DNA of 64,000 nucleotides. It comes from Methylocaldum sp. 14B (lineage in GTDB: Bacteria > Pseudomonadota > Gammaproteobacteria > Methylococcales > Methylococcaceae). Both the position numbers and the translations under genes were made by a program. Shown here piece by piece: positions 38,891-47,514 of the stretch; positions within the stretch are counted from its first letter, which is position 1, and each line of letters begins with the position of its first letter. The stretch lies in contig NZ_MSCV01000017.1 in NCBI RefSeq assembly GCF_002005105.1, positions 52,243-116,242 on the forward strand, in the 5' to 3' direction. The notes under the pieces are model-generated. The model was not told the origin of the DNA. It saw only the letters and a list, made by a program, of their open reading frames with translations, and did no database searches.

Positions 38891-39258
38891 GAAGAATCAA
38901 AGGAGCGGGCGGACTCTTCGCGGCACTGGCTCTTCTGAATGCCTGCGGCCGCGCCGATCAGCCCTTGTTCGTCACCGGCGGAGACCCGGCCCGGGGGCGT
39001 ATCGCCTTGCAGCAATATGCCTGCGCGACCTGTCACATCATTCCCGGCATCGTCGGCGCCAAGGGTTTGGCCGGGCCGCCCCTGACCGCTTGGGCCAATC
39101 GCATCTACATCGCCGGCGTTCTGCCCAACACTCCGGACGACCTGGTTCTGTGGCTTCGGGACCCGCAGCGGATATCGCCCGGCACGGCCATGCCCGACTT
39201 GGGTGTGACCGAGCATGACGCATGGGACATGGCGGCGTATCTCTTCAGCCTGAAATGA
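38863..39258 (+). CDS. Lipoprotein c-type cytochrome (mono-haem)
   Basis: A 131-residue protein with a lipoprotein signal (GGLFAALALLNAC; Cys of LNAC as acylation site), one CATCHI haem motif and a likely axial Met in GTAMPDLGVTEHD. It overlaps the preceding cytochrome by 28 bp, so the two are coupled. A membrane-bound small cytochrome c next to a CuA oxidase lacking a fused haem domain is consistent with a donor role. The ATG at 38863 gives an Arg-rich start (MGSKDRRAIRRIKGAGG) typical of a signal peptide n-region. Confidence 0.85.
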   Translation: MGSKDRRAIRRIKGAGGLFAALALLNACGRADQPLFVTGGDPARGRIALQQYACATCHIIPGIVGAKGLAGPPLTAWANRIYIAGVLPNTPDDLVLWLRDPQRISPGTAMPDLGVTEHDAWDMAAYLFSLK

Positions 39259-39403
39259 TCCCGCAGGCGGTCGGCGCTCATGCTCGATAATCGAGGATGC
39301 ACGCGCAGGCGGAAGAGAGAAAATCCGCCCGAGAACTTTTACGGTATCGAACGACCTAAAAAGTGACGTCGCGACTCGAGAAGCACACTGCGGGAGGAAC
39401 TCC

Positions 39404-40546
39404 ATGGAACGGCTTGGCCGACTTTGCGCTCTTGGCGCCGTTCTGATCATGATGTCGGCGGGATGCGAGCCCGTACCGGCACCGCGACTTGCGCAAGCGC
39501 CGGCAGCGGCCTACCAGGCGTCCAATCCCGGCGCCGCCATAGGACAAAGCGGCAGGCCGACTCTGGCGCCCATGCTGGAAGCCGTATTGCCCGCCGTGGT
39601 CAATATTTCGACGACCTCGACGGTGAACGTGCAGGAGAATCCGCTGTTCAACGATCCGTTTTTCAGACGGTTCTTCGACTTGCCGAACATGCCGCCGCGC
39701 CAACGGCAACAGCAGAGCCTCGGCTCCGGCGTGATCGTGAACGCCGAAAACGGGCTTATCCTCACCAACCACCACGTCATCGCCAATGCCGACCAAGTGA
39801 CCGTGACCCTGCAGGACGGAAGGGATTTCGAGGCTACGGTGGTGGGCGCCGATTCCGAGACCGACGTGGCGGTCGTCAAAATCGACGAGAAAAACCTTAC
39901 GGCTCTGCGGTTCGGCGACTCGCAATCCCTGCGGGTCGGAGATTTCGTGGTGGCTATCGGCAGTCCTTTCGGCTTGAGCCAAACCGTGACTTCCGGCATC
40001 GTCAGCGCGCTGGGTCGTTCCGGTTTGGGCATCGAAGGCTACGAAGACTTCATCCAGACCGACGCCTCGATCAATCCCGGCAATTCCGGCGGCGCCCTAG
40101 TCGACCTGAATGGGGAACTGGTCGGGATCAATACCGCCATCGTCGGCCCGGCCGGGGGCAATGTCGGCATCGGTTTCGCGATCCCGAGCCATCTCGCCCA
40201 AGCCGTCATGCAGCAGATCGTCCAGTACGGCGAAGTTCAGCGAGGTCAACTCGGGATCGGGGTCCAGGATTTGACTCCCGAGTCGGCGAAAGCCTTGGGC
40301 CTGGAGCGGAGCGGCGGCGCCGTGATTGCCCAGGTTCAGCCGGATTCGCCTGCCGCCCAAGCGGGGCTGCGTCCCGGCGATGTCGTGGTGGCGATCGATG
40401 GTGCTCCCGTGGCCAATGCCAGCAGCTTGCGCAACATTATCGGCCTGCTCCGAGTCGGTTCCGAAATCAAGCTGGATTTCCTCCGAAATGGCCAAAAGCG
40501 GACGGCGACGGCCCGGATAGCCCAACCACCGGCCCGGCGGCGGTGA
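39404..40546 (+). CDS. Deg/HtrA-type serine protease, lipoprotein
   Basis: A 380-residue trypsin-like periplasmic protease. The N-terminus (LGAVLIMMSAGC) carries a lipobox with Cys21, so it is probably membrane-tethered, unlike free DegP. The triad is His124 (TNHHVIANAD), Asp154 (TDVAVVKI) and Ser228 (NPGNSGGALVD). A single C-terminal PDZ domain follows (RGQLGIGVQDLTPESAKALG to GLRPGDVVVAIDGAPV), as in DegS, while DegP and DegQ have two. CGGGAGGAACTCC precedes the ATG. It is likely to act in envelope protein quality control or regulated cleavage. It is followed by a short membrane peptide gene. Confidence 0.92.
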   Translation: MERLGRLCALGAVLIMMSAGCEPVPAPRLAQAPAAAYQASNPGAAIGQSGRPTLAPMLEAVLPAVVNISTTSTVNVQENPLFNDPFFRRFFDLPNMPPRQRQQQSLGSGVIVNAENGLILTNHHVIANADQVTVTLQDGRDFEATVVGADSETDVAVVKIDEKNLTALRFGDSQSLRVGDFVVAIGSPFGLSQTVTSGIVSALGRSGLGIEGYEDFIQTDASINPGNSGGALVDLNGELVGINTAIVGPAGGNVGIGFAIPSHLAQAVMQQIVQYGEVQRGQLGIGVQDLTPESAKALGLERSGGAVIAQVQPDSPAAQAGLRPGDVVVAIDGAPVANASSLRNIIGLLRVGSEIKLDFLRNGQKRTATARIAQPPARRR

Positions 40547-40613
40547 GGAAACCTCGGAGCGGCTGTCTCAATGGTTATGGACGAAACTCTATTTCACTCG
40601 CGGAGACATGGAC

Positions 40614-40709
40614 ATGGGCAGCATCTTGCGATTCTTGGGCAGCGCGATCGGCATCATCTTCCTGATCGGGTTATTGGTCGTGATCGGGATTCTTATGCTC
40701 ATTTTCTGA
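40614..40709 (+). CDS. 31-residue single-span membrane peptide
   Basis: A very short frame: MGSILRFLGSAIGIIFLIGL then LVVIGILMLIF and a stop. It is almost entirely one hydrophobic helix with a single Arg near the N-terminus. GGAG lies 8 bp before the ATG; an alternative ATG two codons upstream is too close to that site. It starts 67 bp after the protease stop and ends 12 bp before the crystallin-like gene, in line with an operon. I know no family for it. It could be a membrane-stress or complex-stabilising peptide; function cannot be inferred. Confidence 0.5.
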   Translation: MGSILRFLGSAIGIIFLIGLLVVIGILMLIF

Positions 40710-40721
40710 TCGGAGCGTCGC

Positions 40722-41225
40722 ATGCGGAAATTTAGGCGCCTTCGGTTCGGGATTGTGGCCGGGGCGCTGTCCGCCGTGGCGGGCTTGAATGTGACGGCCA
40801 GGGAGTCCGTGCCTCCCTCCGCGCCCGATACCGACGCTCGCCCGCCGATTACGGAGGAGCCCAGCGCTTTGCCGACGGTCCTGATCGTGCCCGGATCGTT
40901 CAGCGCCGAGCGGGTCGCCGACGGTTGCTGGGTACAGTTCTACACGGGCGACCGTTTTACCGGAATTCAACTGAACATCGTCGGCCCGGTCGAGATGCGC
41001 ACCATGAAAGGTCCGTTCGGCGCCCGCTGGACCGGCCTGGAAAGCGTCATAGTCGGACCGCGCGCCCAGGTAACCGCCTTCGACGACGAAGACTTCGAAG
41101 ACCATAGCCTGTCGTTCGAACCAGGACAGCAAATCCCCGACTTGGGGGAAAGACGGGGACGCAGCGGGCTGGGGATTTTCGAAGATATCAAGTCGTTGCG
41201 GGTGACTTGTTTGCCGCGCCGCTGA
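40722..41225 (+). CDS. Beta/gamma-crystallin-like secreted protein
   Basis: A 167-residue protein with a signal peptide (LRFGIVAGALSAVAGLNVTA), a Pro-rich linker and a Greek-key-like domain: CWVQFYTGDRFTGIQLNIVG, then WTGLESVIVGPRAQVTAFDD, EDFEDHSLSFEPGQQIPDL and IKSLRVTCLP. The pattern of an aromatic-rich strand, a second strand with VTAFDDEDF and a closing KSLRV strand resembles beta/gamma-crystallin folds, some of which bind Ca2+ at (N/D)(N/D)xx(S/T)S; no clean copy of that site is seen. Its stop overlaps the efflux adaptor start (TGATG), so it is in that operon. The role is unknown. Confidence 0.6.
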   Translation: MRKFRRLRFGIVAGALSAVAGLNVTARESVPPSAPDTDARPPITEEPSALPTVLIVPGSFSAERVADGCWVQFYTGDRFTGIQLNIVGPVEMRTMKGPFGARWTGLESVIVGPRAQVTAFDDEDFEDHSLSFEPGQQIPDLGERRGRSGLGIFEDIKSLRVTCLPRR

Positions 41226-42478
41226 TGCGGCGAATGGCACGGCGTTCGGCGCATGAAACGGAGAGCGCGTTCGGCAGTGGGGGCCGATGGCGGATCTTGG
41301 TAGGACTCGCCGTTCTGGCTGTCTTGGCGTTGGTCGCTTATTGGCTCTGGTCGCAGATTGTCGGTAAACGCGGACCGGCTGAACCGTTCGAGATTCCTCC
41401 CGTCACCGTGACGGCAGCCCATGCCGAGGCGGAGGTCTGGCGGACCGAATTGGACACCATCGGCAACCTCGTCGCCGTGCACGGGGTGCAAGTGACCACC
41501 GAGGTGGCGGGCATGGTGGAAACCATCGGGTTCGAATCGGGCGCCGAAGTGGAGCAGGGCGCGACCCTGGTGCAATTCAAGACCGATGTGGACCTGGCGC
41601 GGCTGGAGCGCCTCGAGGCCGAGGCCGAACAGGCGCGCCGCGATTTGGCTAGGTTCCGCGAACTGGCGCAGCGGCGCTTCGTATCTCAATCCGAACGGGA
41701 GCAGGCGGCGACCCGGGTGGAAACCTTTGAAGCCCAGGTTAGGGAACAGCGGGTCCTGATCGGCAAAAAGCGGATCGAGGCACCGTTCAGCGGGGTTCTC
41801 GGACTCCGTTACGTCAATCTGGGACAATATCTTGAACCCGGACAGGCCGTGGTCGATTTGCAGTCGATCGCCCCCATCTACACGGATTTCACCTTACCCG
41901 GACGTCATTACGGCGTTATCGGACCGGGACTGCCCGTCCGGGTGCGGGTCGACGCCTACCCCGATCAGGTTTTCGAAGGCGAAATCAGCGCGGTCAGCCC
42001 GCAGATCGACCGGGAAACCCATAATTTCAGCGTGCGCGCTACGCTCCCCAACCGCGAACGCCTGCTCCGGCCGGGCATGTTCACCGACGTGGTCGTGACG
42101 CTTCCCGATGAGCGCCGGGTGCTGGCAGTTCCCAACACGGCGATCAGCTACAGCCCGTACGGCGACGTCGTGTTCGTGATACGGGAAGGGGGCGGGGCGG
42201 CTCCGGCACTGCCGGCCGGCGGTGCCGACGATAGCGGAAATCCGGACGATTCGGCGGTTTCTTCCGCTCGGGCTCCGGACCAGCGTATCCATCGGGTCCA
42301 ACGGGTTTTTGTCACCACCGGCGAGCGCCGGGGTTTGCGCGTCGAAATCTTGAAGGGCGTCGCGCCCGGCGACCGGGTGGTCACCTCGGGTCAGCTCAAG
42401 CTCAGCGACGGGGCGCGGGTGCTCATCTCGGACCGGGACGTGCTGCCGGAAGTCGACCCCATACCGAAGGGACCGTGA
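41225..42478 (+). CDS. RND efflux periplasmic adaptor (membrane fusion protein)
   Basis: A 417-residue HlyD/AcrA-type adaptor. It has an N-terminal membrane anchor (WRILVGLAVLAVLALVAYWLW), a lipoyl half (GNLVAVHGVQVTTEVAGMV), a helical hairpin (LARLERLEAEAEQARRDLAR), a second lipoyl strand (IEAPFSGVLGLRYVNLGQYL) and beta-barrel strands (VRVDAYPDQVFEGEISAV, LRPGMFTDVVVTLP). The start overlaps the preceding stop in TGATG. Its own stop overlaps the pump gene in TGATG, so adaptor and pump are coupled. An Asp/Ala/Pro-rich insert (about 330-360) is longer than usual. No outer-membrane factor gene is present. Confidence 0.92.
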   Translation: MRRMARRSAHETESAFGSGGRWRILVGLAVLAVLALVAYWLWSQIVGKRGPAEPFEIPPVTVTAAHAEAEVWRTELDTIGNLVAVHGVQVTTEVAGMVETIGFESGAEVEQGATLVQFKTDVDLARLERLEAEAEQARRDLARFRELAQRRFVSQSEREQAATRVETFEAQVREQRVLIGKKRIEAPFSGVLGLRYVNLGQYLEPGQAVVDLQSIAPIYTDFTLPGRHYGVIGPGLPVRVRVDAYPDQVFEGEISAVSPQIDRETHNFSVRATLPNRERLLRPGMFTDVVVTLPDERRVLAVPNTAISYSPYGDVVFVIREGGGAAPALPAGGADDSGNPDDSAVSSARAPDQRIHRVQRVFVTTGERRGLRVEILKGVAPGDRVVTSGQLKLSDGARVLISDRDVLPEVDPIPKGP

Positions 42479-45400
42479 TGGGCGGCTTTACCGATCTCTT
42501 CATCAAGCGGCCGGTGCTGGCCTCAGTGATCAGCCTGGTGATTCTGATGCTGGGATTGCGGTCGATTCTAACCCTCAATGTCCGCGAGTATCCCGAGACC
42601 TACTCCTCGGTCATCACCATTTCGACCCCTTATTTCGGCGCCGACGCGGAACTGGTCAGAGGATTCATCACCACGCCCCTGGAACAGGCCATCGCCACCG
42701 CCGAGGGCATCGACTATCTCGAATCCACCAGCGTCCAGGGTACCAGCACCATCCGGGCGAGGCTTTTGCTCAATTACGATCCCAACGCCGCGGTGGCCCA
42801 GATCATCACCAAGATCAACCAAGTGCGGAACCAGTTGCCGCCCGGCAGCGAGGACCCCATCGTCACCGTCACTCCGGGCGAGCCGACCGCCGCCATGTAC
42901 ATCGCCTTTTACAGCGAGGTGCTGGAACGCAACCAGGTGACCGATTATCTCAACCGCGCCGTTCGGCCGCGCCTGGAGACCCTGGTCGGCGTTCAGGAGG
43001 CGCCGGTCCTGGGCGGGCAGACGGTGGCCATGCGCATCTGGCTGGACCCGAAGCGCATGGCGGCATTCCGGGTCACGCCGACAGACGTCCGCGCGGCGCT
43101 CGAGGCCAACAACTTCATCGCGGCGGTGGGATCGACCAAGGGAGCGACCCTCTCGATCTCGCTGGATGCCGCGACCAACCTGCATTCGGTGGAGGAGTTC
43201 GAGCGGCTGGTGGTGCGGGAGGACAACGGCGCGCTGATTCGTTTGCGGGACGTGGCGGAGGTGTCCCTGGGTGCCGAATCGTACGAAACCTCGGTGTATT
43301 TCGACGGGGTTCCGGGGGTGTTCATCGCCGTGGAGGCGGCGCCCACGGCCAATACCCTGGACACGGCGGCGCGCGTGCGCGAAGTCTTTCCCGATATCCA
43401 GCGGCAATTGCCCGCGGGCATCCGCGGCGTCATCGTCTACGACAGCACCGATTTCATCCGCGACTCGATGCGCGAGGTGCTGGTTTCGCTGGCCGAGGCG
43501 CTGAGCATCGTGACCGGGGTCATCTACCTGTTCCTGGGGTCGGCCCGCGCCGCGCTGGTGCCCGCCGTGGCCATGCCGCTGTCGCTGGTGGGCTCGTTGT
43601 TCCTGATCCTGGTCATGGGGTTTACCATCAACCTCCTGACTTTGCTGGCGCTGATCCTCGCTATCGGCATGGTGGTCGACGACGGCATTGTCATCGTGGA
43701 GAACGTCCACCGCCACATGGAGGAGGGGAAGACCCGGTTTGAAGCCGCTATCGAGAGCGGGCGCGAACTGGCGGCGCCCATCGTCGCCATGAACATCGTG
43801 GTGGTGGCGGTGTACGCACCCATAGGCTTCATGACCGGACTGACCGGGAATCTCTTCACCGAATTCGCCTTTACCGTGGTGGGGGCGACGCTGATCTCGG
43901 GCGTCGTCGGCCTGACCCTGTCGTTCATGCTATGCTCCAAGCTGCTCAGGCGGGAAACCGGGAAACGCGGGCTCAGCCGCCGGGTGGACGCAGGCTTCGG
44001 ATGGGTGGCCGAGCGTTACGGCCGCCTCCTCCATTACACTTTGGAGCAGCGCTGGTTGGTGCTGCTGTTCGGCAGCGTCGTACTGGTCGCCTGCTTTTTT
44101 CTGTATACCGCCGCCGAGGACGAGCTGGCGCCGACGGAAGACCAAGGCTTTCTCATCGTGCAGGCCACCGCTGATCCCAACGTCTCCATCGACTACCTGG
44201 AACGCTGGACCGGCCGGGTCGGCGAGATCATTCAGGATTTCGACGCCACCGACCATTCGTTCGTCATCAACGGCGTGGTGCCGGGGGGAGGCGGCGTGGG
44301 CAGCGCCTATCAGGCTTTCGCCGGCATGTCCATGCGAGACTGGGAAGAGCGGGAGCAAACGCAGTTCGACATCATGCCCGAATTGCAGGATCGGGTGAAC
44401 GGCGTCGCCGGCCTCCAGAGCGCGGTGTTTCCGCCGCCCGCGCTGCCGGGCGCCGGCGGCGGAACCCCGGTACAGTGGGTCATCGGTACCACCGAGGAAA
44501 CCGAGGCGCTCTACGATGCGGTGCAGCGGGTGCTGGAGCGGGCGCGGCAAAGCGGCAAATTCGACTTCATCGAAACCGATCTGCATTACGACCGGCTCCA
44601 GGTGCAGGTGGAGATCGACCGTGCCAAGGCGGCCGATCTCGGCATCGACATGCAGCAATTAGGCGGCGATCTTTCCACGCTGCTGAGCGCCGGCTATGTC
44701 AATTATTTCAGCGTCCGTGACCGCAGCTACCGGGTCATTCCCCAGGTGGAACGCGTCTATCGGCTTCGTCCGGAGCAGCTCGAGAATTATTATCTCCGCG
44801 CCCGGAACGGCAGCCTGATTCCCGCCTCCACCATCATCCGCCTGACGCAAACTGTACAGCCGCGGGAACTGGCCCGGTTCAACCAGCTCAATGCAGCGAC
44901 GCTGTCCGGGGTTCCGGCGCCGGGAGTGACGCTCGGCGAAGCGGTGGAGTTCCTGAGGACGACCGTGGCCGAAGTCTTGCCCGGCGGATATGTCACCGAC
45001 TGGAAGGGGCAGTCGCGGCAGTACGTCCAGGAGGGCGCGGAACTGGTCACCGCGTTTTTCCTGTCGGTGATCCTGATCTATCTGGTCCTTGGCGCGCAGT
45101 TCGAAAGCTTCCGCGATCCCGCCATCATGCTGGTGAGCGTGCCCATGTCGCTGGCCGGGGCGCTGCTGTTCATGGCGCTCGGGGTGGTCACCGTCAATAT
45201 CTACACCCAGGTGGGCCTGTTGACGCTGATCGGCTCCATCATCCGCCACGGGATTCTCCTGGTGGAATTCGCCAACGAGGTCCAGCGGCGCGAGGGGCTG
45301 GACCGCCGCCGGGCGATGGAGACCGCGGCGGCGATCCGGCTCCGCCCGATCCTGATGACCACGATCGCGACCCTGGTCGGCATGATTCCGCTCTGGTTCG

Positions 45401-45564
45401 CGTCCGGACCCGGCGCCGAAAGCCGCTTCGCCATCGGCTTCGTGCTGGGCGCCGGCATGGCCATAGGCACGCTGTTCACGCTATTCGTGGTGCCGGCCTT
45501 TTATACCGTTATCGCCAGCGAGCGGGCCGGATCGGAAAAGGGTGAACAAGGTGAGGAGACCTGA
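42478..45564 (+). CDS. RND multidrug efflux pump, inner-membrane subunit
   Basis: A 1028-residue HAE1-type transporter with twelve membrane spans and two large periplasmic loops. TM4 has AIGMVVDDGIVIVENVHRH with the proton-relay Asp pair (VVDDG). The TM10 region reads GLLTLIGSIIRHGILLVEFAN, where the proton-relay lysine of AcrB (Lys940) appears to be replaced by Arg. The C-terminal part retains IRLRPILMTTIATLVGMIPL. The family exports hydrophobic drugs, dyes, solvents or metabolites with protons. It is coupled to the adaptor gene by a TGATG overlap. The substrate cannot be predicted. Confidence 0.93.
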   Translation: MGGFTDLFIKRPVLASVISLVILMLGLRSILTLNVREYPETYSSVITISTPYFGADAELVRGFITTPLEQAIATAEGIDYLESTSVQGTSTIRARLLLNYDPNAAVAQIITKINQVRNQLPPGSEDPIVTVTPGEPTAAMYIAFYSEVLERNQVTDYLNRAVRPRLETLVGVQEAPVLGGQTVAMRIWLDPKRMAAFRVTPTDVRAALEANNFIAAVGSTKGATLSISLDAATNLHSVEEFERLVVREDNGALIRLRDVAEVSLGAESYETSVYFDGVPGVFIAVEAAPTANTLDTAARVREVFPDIQRQLPAGIRGVIVYDSTDFIRDSMREVLVSLAEALSIVTGVIYLFLGSARAALVPAVAMPLSLVGSLFLILVMGFTINLLTLLALILAIGMVVDDGIVIVENVHRHMEEGKTRFEAAIESGRELAAPIVAMNIVVVAVYAPIGFMTGLTGNLFTEFAFTVVGATLISGVVGLTLSFMLCSKLLRRETGKRGLSRRVDAGFGWVAERYGRLLHYTLEQRWLVLLFGSVVLVACFFLYTAAEDELAPTEDQGFLIVQATADPNVSIDYLERWTGRVGEIIQDFDATDHSFVINGVVPGGGGVGSAYQAFAGMSMRDWEEREQTQFDIMPELQDRVNGVAGLQSAVFPPPALPGAGGGTPVQWVIGTTEETEALYDAVQRVLERARQSGKFDFIETDLHYDRLQVQVEIDRAKAADLGIDMQQLGGDLSTLLSAGYVNYFSVRDRSYRVIPQVERVYRLRPEQLENYYLRARNGSLIPASTIIRLTQTVQPRELARFNQLNAATLSGVPAPGVTLGEAVEFLRTTVAEVLPGGYVTDWKGQSRQYVQEGAELVTAFFLSVILIYLVLGAQFESFRDPAIMLVSVPMSLAGALLFMALGVVTVNIYTQVGLLTLIGSIIRHGILLVEFANEVQRREGLDRRRAMETAAAIRLRPILMTTIATLVGMIPLWFASGPGAESRFAIGFVLGAGMAIGTLFTLFVVPAFYTVIASERAGSEKGEQGEET

Positions 45565-45624
45565 AACCTGTTGTCGCTTAATCGTAGGACGCGGTGAGCT
45601 CTTCGAACCGCATCGATCGCTCTA

Positions 45625-46392
45625 TCACCAATAATACGGACGACCATAATAGTCGTGGATCTCGATCTCGTAGCGGCGGTTGACCGGTTTTGTCGGATCG
45701 AACTCGGGCCCGTTGCGGATGCTTTCGGCATCGAGTTCGACATGCAGGCGCTGTGCGGTCCAATCGACTGAACCGAGCCAAGGCGTCGCCACCAGAACCT
45801 TGCGTCCCGGCAGCCAATGGCCCGTGTCGACCACCAGATAGCGCAGCGCCCAAGCCTGGTCGTCCACGATGAAATCGTCCACTTGGCCGATGTCCCGGTC
45901 GGTGGCGGCGATGTCGTAGCCGGTCACTTCCTCTACCGAACGCAAATGCTCTTCTTTCGGTTCCCGGATCTCGGTCCCGGGCACAGATGCCGGTGTCGGG
46001 TCGACGACTCCGCCGGGCCAGGGGTAAGCGCCGAAGCCGCCGGGACCCAAGCCATAGGGCGACAAGATGCCGGTGTAAGGGGGCTGCGAGTAATGCCGCC
46101 AATATTCGATCTCGTACGCTCGGGATACCGGGGCGTGCTCGTCCAGCGGCGGAGAGTTTTCGATTTGCTGTTTGGTCAAACGCACGGGCAAACGCCTGTG
46201 GGTCCAATCGGGTTGGTCGAGAAACGCGGGCGAAACGACCGCCTTGCGTCCGGGCAGCCATTTGGCGGTCTTGGCCACCATGAAGCGAACCACCCAATCG
46301 CGATCGTCGAACAGAAAATCGTCGCAGCGGCCGATGTCGCCGTCTTTCGCCCCCAGTACATATCCCACAATTTCCTTGACGCTTCTCAACAT
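45625..46392 (-). CDS. Tandem PRC-barrel domain protein
   Basis: A 255-residue cytoplasmic protein with two PRC-barrel-like repeats: SVKEIVGYVLGAKDGDIGRC with WVVRFMVAKTAKWLPGRKAV, and SVEEVTGYDIAATDRDIGQV with WALRYLVVDTGHWLPGRKVL. Each repeat is followed by a strand with a Trp-Thr pair (PDWTHRRLPV, VDWTAQRLHV). A Pro/Gly-rich linker separates them. PRC-barrels occur in photosynthetic reaction centre H subunits and RimM, but stand-alone tandem forms like this are common stress-related proteins of unknown role. The protein ends in an aromatic tail (YYGRPYYW). It is a single gene convergent with the efflux operon. Confidence 0.85.
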   Translation of the reverse strand: MLRSVKEIVGYVLGAKDGDIGRCDDFLFDDRDWVVRFMVAKTAKWLPGRKAVVSPAFLDQPDWTHRRLPVRLTKQQIENSPPLDEHAPVSRAYEIEYWRHYSQPPYTGILSPYGLGPGGFGAYPWPGGVVDPTPASVPGTEIREPKEEHLRSVEEVTGYDIAATDRDIGQVDDFIVDDQAWALRYLVVDTGHWLPGRKVLVATPWLGSVDWTAQRLHVELDAESIRNGPEFDPTKPVNRRYEIEIHDYYGRPYYW

Positions 46393-46492
46393 AAATCCTC
46401 CAAACTCGAGGTATCCGACATGCCGGATCGGCGCACTACTTGAAGCTGCCTCTTAGGTAACGAAACACGGCGGAAAGTTTCGGCACGAGCAT

Positions 46493-47239
46493 TTAGCTCC
46501 CGTTCTCCGCTTCCTCGACGATCCGTTCTCTTTGCAGCCAGCGGGCCACCAGCCACCAGATCAATGCCCAGGCGGCTCCGATCATCCAGCCGGCGGCGAC
46601 GTCGGACGGCCAGTGGACACCCAAGTACACCCGGCTGAAGCCGACCAGCAAGCAGAGCACGACGGCCATCGTCAGCACGAAAAACTTGGTGCGCCGATCG
46701 GGCAGCACTCGGGCGAGCAGGGCGCCCAGAGTCAGATAAGTGGCGGTAGCCAGCATCGCATGGCCGCTGGGAAAGCTTGCGGTGTAGACGTATGCGCCAT
46801 GGGGTACGAGATCGGGGCGGGGGCGGTCGAAGCCGAGCTTGAGCAAGGTGTTGATAAGCAGGCCGCCGCCGACCGCGATAGCCAAGAGGAGCACGGTCCG
46901 GTGTTTTCGCAACAGGGCGAGATAGCCCGCCGCGCCCAGCGTGATGAATACGATCACGCTAACGCCGCCCAAGGCGGTGAAGTCCCGGAACATTTCCTCG
47001 ACCCATCGCGGGCCGATCGGGTCGGCCGGGTCGGCGGGATTCCGCAAGGCCAGCAGGATGGCGGTGTCGACGGCGCGCGTCTGACCTTCGGCGACCTCGT
47101 CGGCGAGTTCGATGAACCCCCAGATTCCCGCCCCGGTTAGGAGCATCAGCACAAGGGTTCGAAACTCGCGAGCAACGGCGGACCCTGCGGCGCCGAGTAG
47201 CGGTCTGAGCGCGACGATGAATCGTTGAGACATGGACAT
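46493..47239 (-). CDS. PAP2 family membrane phosphatase
   Basis: A 248-residue membrane protein with the three PAP2 signature blocks: KLGFDRPRPD, SFPSGHAM and SRVYLGVHWPSDVAAGW. These give the conserved Lys, Arg, Ser-Gly-His and His-Asp active-site residues. About six hydrophobic segments are present. It is likely to act on undecaprenyl pyrophosphate, phosphatidylglycerol phosphate or other lipid phosphates at the periplasmic face; the precise substrate is open. Two ATG codons near the start (MSMSQRF) leave the exact start ambiguous by two residues. It is a single gene between the PRC-barrel gene and the divergent permease. Confidence 0.9.
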   Translation of the reverse strand: MSMSQRFIVALRPLLGAAGSAVAREFRTLVLMLLTGAGIWGFIELADEVAEGQTRAVDTAILLALRNPADPADPIGPRWVEEMFRDFTALGGVSVIVFITLGAAGYLALLRKHRTVLLLAIAVGGGLLINTLLKLGFDRPRPDLVPHGAYVYTASFPSGHAMLATATYLTLGALLARVLPDRRTKFFVLTMAVVLCLLVGFSRVYLGVHWPSDVAAGWMIGAAWALIWWLVARWLQRERIVEEAENGS

Positions 47240-47514
47240 GGCGAACGCTTGTATCTCGATTGATGATCATGATTTGGACAATTCCATGGATTCTCCGGCA
47301 CGGCGGGGCGGGGATAATTCCACTTTCCGCTTGGTCCTTATTAGTAAGTCCCCGTAAAAGTGCCTTTCATTCGACCGAACCGGCGGGGAGCCCGCAATAT
47401 GCTGTCGGCAGCTCGGGATAGTACCGGTCGCCGGAGTTATAGGTATCCGCGGCTTTGATGGGAGGCGGCTCGATCGAGTTCTACGGCAAGGCCGGAATGC
47501 CGGCAAGGGACGTA

